Positions 58,520 through 64,000 of a DNA stretch of 64,000 bases are shown here, piece by piece. The translations under genes were made by a program, and so were the position numbers. Below the pieces are notes generated by a model. The model saw only the letters and a list, made by a program, of their open reading frames with translations, was not told the origin of the DNA and ran no database searches. Where the stretch lies: assembly GCA_049518415.1 (NCBI GenBank), contig JBEKRX010000016.1, forward strand, positions 30,808 to 94,807. Direction: 5' to 3'. Source of the stretch: CAVQND01 sp049518415. Its GTDB lineage: Bacteria > Verrucomicrobiota > Verrucomicrobiia > Limisphaerales > UBA8199. Position 1 is the first letter of the stretch; the number at the start of each line of letters is the position of its first letter.

Positions 58520-60052
58520 TCATAATGGCGCCGCCCGCCCGCCGGGCGGGTTGTGGGGCCGGCGCCTGGCCCGCACCGGGGGGATGGTCTTTGGGCGCGG
58601 TTTAGGCACCAGGATAATGGGGCAGCCCTCGTATCCGAAGGCGCGGCGCATCTGGTCAGCAAGGTACTTCTGGTACGGCTCCGAGAACAGTTCATCCCGG
58701 TTAACGAAGAGCAGAAAGGTCGGGGGCGCCTGTTGCACCTGGGTGGCATAGAAGAGTTTCAATCGGTGGCCCTGGGCGCTGACGGGCTGCCGGCGCTCGA
58801 CTGCCTGCTGCAAGGTGCGGTTGAGGATGGCCGTGGGGACCTGCTGCTGCAACTGCGCCGCCACGTAGCGCACCGCCTCCAGGAGGCGGTCGAGATGAAA
58901 ACCCGATTGGGCCGAAGTGAAGATGACCGGCGCGTAATCCAGGAAGAAGAGGTGTTCCTGCACCCAGGCGCCGAAGCCGGCGAGCGTGGTCAGGGCCTTG
59001 GGGCCGCGCTGGTGGTCCTGGCGGCCCCGGCGCTCCAGTTCCCCTTCCCGCGCCTTGCGGACCGCCTCCTCGACCAGGTCCCATTTGTTCACGACCACGA
59101 TGCAGGCCTTGCGCTCCTGGACGATCTTGTCGGCCACCTTCTTGTCCTGCTCGGCAATCCCGCTTTCCGCGTCCAGGACCAGCAGGGCGATGTCGCAACG
59201 CGCGATCGAGTCTTCCGCGCGTTTGACGCTGAAAAACTCGATGGAATCGTCCACGCGCCGCGCCTTGCGCAGGCCGGCGGTGTCGATCAGCACGTAGGAC
59301 TGCCGCACGCCGTCGGTCTGGACTTCAAAAGGCACGTCCACCGCGTCGCGGGTGGTGCCGGGAATCGGGGTGACGACGACGCGCTCGGACCGGGTGAGGG
59401 CGTTGATGATCGAGGACTTGCCCACGTTCGGCCGGCCGACGATGGCCAGCTTGAGGGGGGCGGGATGCGTGAGGCCGGAGGCGAGAGCCCCCGGTTCGCC
59501 CGTCGCCGCGGCTCCGGCACCTCGGACTTCGGAGGTCGGGTTCTCCGCCGGCAACAGCGCCACCGCCGCCTCGAGCAGCGCCTCGACGCCGCCGCCGTGA
59601 ATCGCGCTGACCGGGAAGAGCGGGTCGAAGCCCAGTTCGGCGAATTCCACGGCGTCGCTTTCCACCCGGTCGGTGTCCACCTTGTTGACGGCCAGGACGA
59701 TGGGCTTGCCGCTGCGGCGCAGACGCTGGGCAACCTCGCGGTCCAGCGGCACCACGCCCTCCCGCACGTTCACCACGAAGAGGATGACGTGCGTGGCGGC
59801 GATGGCGAGCTCCACCTGGGCCAGGGCGGCCTGGATGATCACATCCTGGGCCTTCTCACCGCGCAGCAGCCCAAGGCCGCCGGTGTCCACCAGGGTGAAG
59901 GGCCGTCCGCGCCATTCGGCCTCGGCGCTGATGCGGTCGCGCGTGACCCCGGGCTGATCGTGGACGATGGCGATGCGCCGGCCGGCCAGGCGGTTGAACA
60001 GCGCCGATTTGCCGACATTGGGCCGGCCCACAATGGCAATCAAGCCAGGCAT
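58520..60052 (-). CDS. der: Ribosome-assembly GTPase Der (EngA)
   Basis: Der has two GTPase domains and helps 50S maturation. The 510-residue product has domain 1 (IAIVGRPNVGKSALFNRL, DTGGL, NKVD) and a Gly/Ala-rich linker. Domain 2 follows (LAIVGRPNVGKSSIINAL, DTAGLRKARRVDDSIEFFSV, NKWDLVEE), and then a KH-like domain ending in VPKPRPKTIPPVRARRRPHNPPGG. The start at 60052 gives the family N terminus; a start at 60178 would add 42 Arg-rich residues and has GGAGG too close to the ATG. Confidence 0.96.
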   Translation of the reverse strand: MPGLIAIVGRPNVGKSALFNRLAGRRIAIVHDQPGVTRDRISAEAEWRGRPFTLVDTGGLGLLRGEKAQDVIIQAALAQVELAIAATHVILFVVNVREGVVPLDREVAQRLRRSGKPIVLAVNKVDTDRVESDAVEFAELGFDPLFPVSAIHGGGVEALLEAAVALLPAENPTSEVRGAGAAATGEPGALASGLTHPAPLKLAIVGRPNVGKSSIINALTRSERVVVTPIPGTTRDAVDVPFEVQTDGVRQSYVLIDTAGLRKARRVDDSIEFFSVKRAEDSIARCDIALLVLDAESGIAEQDKKVADKIVQERKACIVVVNKWDLVEEAVRKAREGELERRGRQDHQRGPKALTTLAGFGAWVQEHLFFLDYAPVIFTSAQSGFHLDRLLEAVRYVAAQLQQQVPTAILNRTLQQAVERRQPVSAQGHRLKLFYATQVQQAPPTFLLFVNRDELFSEPYQKYLADQMRRAFGYEGCPIILVPKPRPKTIPPVRARRRPHNPPGGRAAPL

Positions 60053-60206
60053 GGACTCAAGATGCCGTAGCGGCGGCGCCGGCGCAACCGACTTGGCAGG
60101 GACGCGCTGGAACGCAGCCCGGCCGGAGAACCTTCGCCGGCGGCGTGTGGTTTTGGGGTCAATCGGTCCTTTTGACATTCCTCCCGTGTCTTACTAGTCT
60201 GTGCCC

Positions 60207-60707
60207 ATGGAATCGCTGCACGCCCCTTGGCGAATCGAGTACATCCTGGCGCCGAAACCCGCCCTGGACGAGAGCCTGTTCACCCGGATTGCGCAATCCA
60301 GCGAGGACGAGGCCAATTACGTGATCGCGCGGGAGCGGACGTGCTATGCGTTGCTCAATGTCTATCCCTACACCGGCGGCCACATCATGGTGGTGCCCTA
60401 CAAGCAGACCTCCGATCTGAACGACCTGACGGATGAGGAGTTGGCCGGCCTGTTCAAACTGACGCGGCGGTGCCAGAATGCCCTGAGCCAGGTCATGCGG
60501 CCGGACGGCTTCAACATCGGGCTGAACCTGGGCAAAGTGGCGGGCGCCGGCATCCGGGAGCATCTCCACGTGCACGTCGTGCCGCGCTGGCTGGGGGACA
60601 CGAATTTCATGCCGGTCCTGGCGAACACCACGGTCGTGCCCCAGGCCCTGCGCGAACTGGCGGCCCAGTTGCGGGCCGCCCTGGCACAGCAAGAGGTCGC
60701 AACGTGA
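60207..60707 (+). CDS. HIT-family nucleotide hydrolase/transferase
   Basis: The 166-residue product has the HIT motif HLHVHVVPRW near residue 120 and the family segment YALLNVYPYTGGHIMVVPYKQTSDLNDLTDEE. Its length and C-terminal part (WLGDTNFMPVLANTTVVPQAL) place it with the bacterial Ap4A-phosphorylase-like branch. Substrates of such enzymes are dinucleoside polyphosphates or nucleotidyl-adducts. An upstream GTG at 60201 is an alternative start. It is divergent from der. Confidence 0.88.
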   Translation: MESLHAPWRIEYILAPKPALDESLFTRIAQSSEDEANYVIARERTCYALLNVYPYTGGHIMVVPYKQTSDLNDLTDEELAGLFKLTRRCQNALSQVMRPDGFNIGLNLGKVAGAGIREHLHVHVVPRWLGDTNFMPVLANTTVVPQALRELAAQLRAALAQQEVAT

Positions 60708-60884
60708 AACCTTGCAACGTTACAAGGCTGAAACTCTTAAGAGCTGAATCTCGCCCGCTCGGGAGGCGGCCCCCACAGCGGCCGCTCATTAACACCCTGG
60801 TTCCGCGGGGTGAAACCAGGAGCGGAAGGTCCCGGAACCGCGGCCGCGGTTTCCGCGGCGTACTGGCCGCCCGGGCGGCTCCAA

Positions 60885-60940
60885 CGCTTCAAGGCTTCAA
60901 CGCCTCAAGGCTTCAACGCCTTAACGCCCCAACGCCCTTC
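60885..60940 (+). repeat. 8-nt tandem array before phoH
   Basis: CGCTTCAA, GGCTTCAA, CGCCTCAA, GGCTTCAA, CGCCTTAA, CGCCCCAA and CGCCCTTC step exactly by 8 nt. A second short array (CTCACGCCTCAGGCCTCACG) follows just before the phoH start. The 279-nt HIT-phoH spacer holds nothing else recognisable. Confidence 0.85.
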
Positions 60941-60986
60941 CGCCCCGCCCACAGTCACGCCTCACGCCTCAGGCCTCACGTTTTCT

Positions 60987-61964
60987 ATGCCTACCGAGAC
61001 TCTGCACTTTGAAAGCGCGCGGGTCGCGCAGCAGCTCTACAACAACGACCCCCGGAATTTGCAGGCCCTCGACCTGCAACTGGGCGTCAAGGCCACCTCG
61101 CGGGAAGGCTGGATCAAGCTCGAGGGCCAAGCCGATGCGATTGACCAGGCCAAACACCTGTTTCTGCTCCTGCAGGATTCCCTCCAGGCGGGCACCCCGC
61201 TGCGCAACCGCGAGTTCGCCCACGCCCTCAATATCGTCATGCACGAGGGCGTCTCGATGCTCAAGGACATTATCTCCGACCGCATCCTGACCTCCGACAA
61301 GAAACCCACCGTCACCCCCAAGACCGTGGGCCAAAAAAGATACCTCGACGCCATTCGGCATCACGACGTCACCTTCGGCGTCGGGCCGGCGGGCACCGGC
61401 AAGACCTACCTGGCGGTCGCGCTGGCCCTGGCCGCGTTGCACGAAGGCGCGGTCTCGCGCATCATCCTCACCCGCCCGGCGGTCGAGGCGGGCGAGGCGC
61501 TGGGTTTCCTGCCGGGGGATCTTTATGAGAAGATCTTCCCCTATTTGCGGCCGCTGCACGATGCCTTGCACGACATGCTCCCCGCCGAGGAAATCCAGAA
61601 ACATACCGAGCGCGGCGTGATCGAGATCGCGCCTCTGGCCTACATGCGCGGCCGCACCCTCAATCACGCCTTCATCATCCTCGACGAGGCGCAGAACTCG
61701 ACCACCGAGCAAATGTTCATGTTCCTGACCCGGCTGGGCATCAATTCCAAGGCCGTGGTGACCGGGGACGAGACTCAAATCGATCTCCCTTCCCACAAGC
61801 AGTCCGGCCTGCTCGAGGCCCACCGCGCACTCCGACACATCGAGGGCATCGCCATCGTCGAGTTCACCAAACGCGACGTCGTCCGCCATCCGCTGGTCCA
61901 ACGGATTATTGCCGCCTACGAGGAGCACCGCGGCCAGGCCCGCTCCCACAGCGAAGCGGCATGA
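60987..61964 (+). CDS. phoH: PhoH-like ATPase
   Basis: PhoH proteins are P-loop ATPases linked to RNA metabolism. The 325-residue product has an N-terminal KH-like/PhoL segment (about 1-110). The ATPase follows, with Walker A GPAGTGKTYLAVALALAAL (about 133-151), LTRPAVEAGEALGFLPGD, Walker B HAFIILDEAQNSTTEQM and TGDETQIDLP. The start after the tandem array was chosen because upstream frame residues are repeat-derived. ybeY follows, the common phoH-ybeY pairing. Confidence 0.95.
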   Translation: MPTETLHFESARVAQQLYNNDPRNLQALDLQLGVKATSREGWIKLEGQADAIDQAKHLFLLLQDSLQAGTPLRNREFAHALNIVMHEGVSMLKDIISDRILTSDKKPTVTPKTVGQKRYLDAIRHHDVTFGVGPAGTGKTYLAVALALAALHEGAVSRIILTRPAVEAGEALGFLPGDLYEKIFPYLRPLHDALHDMLPAEEIQKHTERGVIEIAPLAYMRGRTLNHAFIILDEAQNSTTEQMFMFLTRLGINSKAVVTGDETQIDLPSHKQSGLLEAHRALRHIEGIAIVEFTKRDVVRHPLVQRIIAAYEEHRGQARSHSEAA

Positions 61965-61966
61965 CC

Positions 61967-62001
61967 ATTGCCAATGGCCAACTGCCAATGGCCAATTGCA
62001 G
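61967..62001. repeat. 7-nt tandem array after phoH
   Basis: ATTGCCA, ATGGCCA, ACTGCCA, ATGGCCA and ATTGCAG: five exact 7-nt steps beginning 3 nt after the phoH stop. Confidence 0.8.
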
Positions 62002-62066
62002 CAGGCGCGCGGTGAGGGGGAACAGGCGGGCGCTCGGGCAAGGGGCCCGATTCCTGCAATCGCCCC

Positions 62067-62108
62067 TGAAAATTGAAAATGGAAAATGAGAAATGGGAAA
62101 CGGGAAAT
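62067..62108 (+). repeat. 7-nt tandem array overlapping the ybeY start
   Basis: TGAAAAT, TGAAAAT, GGAAAAT, GAGAAAT, GGGAAAC and GGGAAAT: six exact 7-nt steps. The ybeY start codon at 62079 lies inside the array, so the first ten or so residues of the protein would be repeat-encoded. Confidence 0.85.
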
Positions 62109-62696
62109 GGGTCGCTCACGCTGCGCAACCGGCAGCGCACCCGCCGCCTCGACTTGCCGCTGCTGCGGCGGATCGCCTGGACCCTCCTGCACGGTCTGAT
62201 GCGATTGGATGATTTCGACCTCGGCATCTTCCTGCTCGGCGCGACGGAGATGACCCGCCTCAACCAGACCTTCCTGGGTCGCCGGGGTCCGACGGATGTC
62301 CTCACCTTCGATTATCTGGAAAAACCAGGGCCGGCCGCCGGCCCCGCGCCGTCCGGCCAGGCGTCCGGTGGCGAAGGCGGTTCGTCCGCCCCTTTGCACG
62401 GTGAGATTCTTGTATGCGTCGAAGCGGCGGCCGCTCACGCCCGGCAGTTCCGCACCACCTGGCAATCGGAATTGGTGCGCTGCATCGTTCACGGCCTCCT
62501 TCACCTGCGCGGCTTCGACGACCGTCGGCCGGCCCAGCGCCGCAAGATGAAGCGGGCCGAGGACCACTATCTCCGCCAACTGGCCCGCCGGTTCGACCTC
62601 GCCAGGCTGGCCCGGCAGGAGGCGCACTCCGAAGTCCGAAGTCCGAGACCCGAAGGAAATCCAAAGAGAACTTGCCGTCTGAAGCCCGAGAGGTGA
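62079..62696 (+). CDS. ybeY: Endoribonuclease/rRNA maturation factor YbeY
   Basis: YbeY acts in 16S rRNA 3' maturation and ribosome quality control. The 205-residue product has LGIFLLGATEMTRLNQTFLGRRGPTDVLTFDY and the metal motif HGLLHLRGFDD. The canonical third ligand is His (HGxLHLxGYDH); here it is Asp. After TDVLTFDYL an insertion of about 20 Gly/Ser/Pro residues precedes GEILVCVE. The N terminus is repeat-encoded and the C-terminal 50 residues are basic and untypical. The start is uncertain. Confidence 0.85.
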   Translation: MENEKWETGNGSLTLRNRQRTRRLDLPLLRRIAWTLLHGLMRLDDFDLGIFLLGATEMTRLNQTFLGRRGPTDVLTFDYLEKPGPAAGPAPSGQASGGEGGSSAPLHGEILVCVEAAAAHARQFRTTWQSELVRCIVHGLLHLRGFDDRRPAQRRKMKRAEDHYLRQLARRFDLARLARQEAHSEVRSPRPEGNPKRTCRLKPER

Positions 62697-62710
62697 CCTA
62701 CCGTCAGAGC

Positions 62711-62802
62711 AGATGAGCTGTGCCATTGCTTTTAAGCCGGGGCCTAGCCAGTTTTTTGGCAAAAATGGCCAATGTGGCCAATGCAGCCAATGTGGCCAAT
62801 GC
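62711..62802 (+). repeat. Dispersed element with CCAGTTTTTTGG core, copy 2, plus 9-nt array
   Basis: GAGCTGTGCCATTGCTTTTA, then AGCCAGTTTTTTGGCAAAAATG, leads into GGCCAATGT, GGCCAATGC, AGCCAATGT, GGCCAATGC (62767-62802, exact 9-nt steps). It is an inverted relative of 54823-54962. Confidence 0.85.
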
Positions 62803-62887
62803 AGTGCTCCGCCAGGTTGCGGCACTTGCTGGCGACGCTGATTTTCCGCTTTTGACGCCGCCAGGGTTCGGTTAAGGTCTGGTTGGC

Positions 62888-63217
62888 ATGGAAACTGAGC
62901 CTGCCAGACCAACGCGTGCTCCGCCGGGGGTGCAGCCTATTGGACGCGATCGCAGACTGGTCACGTTGCTGTTTTCGGACGTGGTGGGGTCCACTGCGCT
63001 CAAGCAAGCCCTGGGCGACCGTGCGGGCGTGGCCCTGCTCCAGCAGCATCATGAACTGGTCCGCCAGGTGCTGCGGGACTTCGCGGGCGCGGAGGTGATC
63101 AAGACGGCCGGGGATTCCTTTCTGAAGAAGAAGCCCCCGCTCGCCCCGTTGCGCAACCGGCCGCGCTTCCAAGCCCTGCTGAAAAGGTGGGACTCAACCA
63201 ATGAATCCCGGCACTGA
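62888..63217 (+). pseudogene. Cyclase gene with large internal deletion
   Basis: The first 75 or so residues are the start of a class III nucleotide cyclase domain (LVTLLFSDVVGSTALKQALGDRAGVALLQQHH...VIKTAGDSFL). The next residues (PLRNRPRFQALLKRWDST) look like the last residues of the TPR region of large cyclase or kinase/TPR proteins. The middle of such a protein, probably several hundred residues, is missing with the frame kept. It overlaps the next cyclase gene by 17 nt. Confidence 0.65.
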
Positions 63218-64000
63218 ACAACGCAAGCTGGCGGCCATTATGTTCACGGACATGGTGGGCTACAGCGCGCTGGCGCAACGCGACGAGAAGCTGGCGCTGG
63301 AGTTGCTCGCTGAACAGCAACTTCTGCTGCGTCCCATTTTCCCCAAGTTCAATGGCCGCGAGATCAAGAGCACGGGCGACGGTTTCCTCGTCGAGTTCAA
63401 TAGCGCGCTGGAAGGGGCTCAGTGCGCGGTAGAAATTCAAAAGGCGTTGGTCGAATACAATGCGTCCGCTACACCCGAACGCCGAATTCAGGTCCGCATC
63501 GGCGTTCACCTGGGCGATGTGGTCTTGCGCGAGGCGGACATGTTTGGCGACGGCGTCAACATTGCTGCGCGCATCGAACCGCTCGCGGAGGCGGGCGGGA
63601 TCTGTCTTTCTGGGCCGGTGTTTGATCAGGTGGCGAACAAATTGGGTGTGGCGCTGGTGAAGCTGGGCGCGCCGGAGCTGAAAAACATCCAGACGCCGGT
63701 GGACGTGTATCGCGTCGTGCTCCCCTGGCAGCAGCAGGCTCCGGTTGCTGCCACATCCGGGGCAACGTTGGCGTCGAAACCGAGCACACGCGCGTTGGCC
63801 GTCGGATTGGTCGCCACTGTTGTATTGGTCGCGGCGGGTTGGTGGTTCGTGCATCAATCCGGCAAGGCGACGAAGCAGGTTGCGAGTTCGCCGAGTGCTT
63901 CGACTTCGCCAGCCGGGTCGAGCGCATCGCCCGCCCCTGACCAGAAATCCATCGCCGTGCTGCCGTTTGTGAACATGAGCTCCGACAAGGACAACGAGTA
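63201..64000 (+). CDS. Membrane class III adenylate/guanylate cyclase, cut by window edge
   Basis: The visible 266 residues start MNPGTEQRKLAAIMFTDMVGYSALAQRDEKL. The cyclase domain has FTDMVGYS and FGDGVNIAARIEPLAEAGGI (metal and transition-state residues), IKSTGDGFLVEF and VRIGVHLGDVVL. A single membrane helix follows (about 196-214: LAVGLVATVVLVAAGWWFV), then a Ser/Ala/Pro linker and KSIAVLPFVNMSSDKDNE, the start of a TolB-like domain usually followed by TPRs. It probably makes cAMP or cGMP under control of its extracytoplasmic part. The 3' end is outside the window. Confidence 0.9.
   Translation, partial: MNPGTEQRKLAAIMFTDMVGYSALAQRDEKLALELLAEQQLLLRPIFPKFNGREIKSTGDGFLVEFNSALEGAQCAVEIQKALVEYNASATPERRIQVRIGVHLGDVVLREADMFGDGVNIAARIEPLAEAGGICLSGPVFDQVANKLGVALVKLGAPELKNIQTPVDVYRVVLPWQQQAPVAATSGATLASKPSTRALAVGLVATVVLVAAGWWFVHQSGKATKQVASSPSASTSPAGSSASPAPDQKSIAVLPFVNMSSDKDNE

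Overview
The window is a high-GC bacterial chromosome segment dominated by the transcription/translation superoperon: tuf, tRNAs, secE-nusG, rplKAJL, rpoBC, then rpsL-rpsG-fusA, the S10/spc/alpha clusters and rpoA-rplQ. A Verrucomicrobiota member (Pedosphaera/Limisphaerales-like) is the best guess. This rests on the EF-Tu switch I variant, the many degenerate 7/8/9-nt tandem arrays and hairpin repeats between genes, the PD40/TPR lipoprotein with a CxxCH motif and the BspA-like repeat protein. It is inference, because no 16S gene is present.

Layout. 1-12992: 3' part of tuf, a terminator, tRNA-Trp, tRNA-Ser, secE, nusG, rplK, rplA, rplJ, rplL, rpoB, rpoC. 13048-13374: a YbjQ-like protein. 13513-16856: promoter, rpsL, rpsG, fusA. 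16951-33860: rpsJ, rplC, rplD, rplW, a 779-bp gap with its own promoter, then rplB to rplO, secY, map, infA, rpmJ, rpsM, rpsK, rpsD, rpoA and rplQ, closed by a terminator. rpmD and adk are missing from their usual places. Three promoters (before rpsL, rpsJ and rplB) are nearly identical from -35 through the start region and are followed by a small hairpin, which suggests one shared control of ribosome synthesis.

33990-49216 is accessory: a PD40/TPR lipoprotein; toxin-antitoxin remnants; a three-gene corrinoid methyl-transfer operon (corrinoid protein, homocysteine methyltransferase-like and MtaA/UroD-like proteins, minus strand); a serpin; a PAS/CxxC protein; a GH36 alpha-galactosidase; and topB-xerC on the plus strand.

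49217-55175 is a decayed, repeat-rich zone. It holds an intact AbrB/PIN pair, a secreted BspA-like leucine-rich-repeat protein, a recD2 fragment fused to an inverted antitoxin fragment, a lone antitoxin-like gene and further antitoxin scraps. A class II ribonucleotide reductase next to this zone lacks the usual C-terminal cysteine tail. 58520-64000 carries der, a HIT protein, phoH, ybeY, a deleted cyclase gene and the start of a membrane cyclase cut by the window edge.

The most unusual signal is the set of short tandem arrays with a strict period of 7, 8 or 9 nt. They lie just 5' of start codons, including within the ribosomal operons. No clearly new multi-gene system was identified with confidence; the corrinoid operon and the repeat/promoter architecture are the best candidates.
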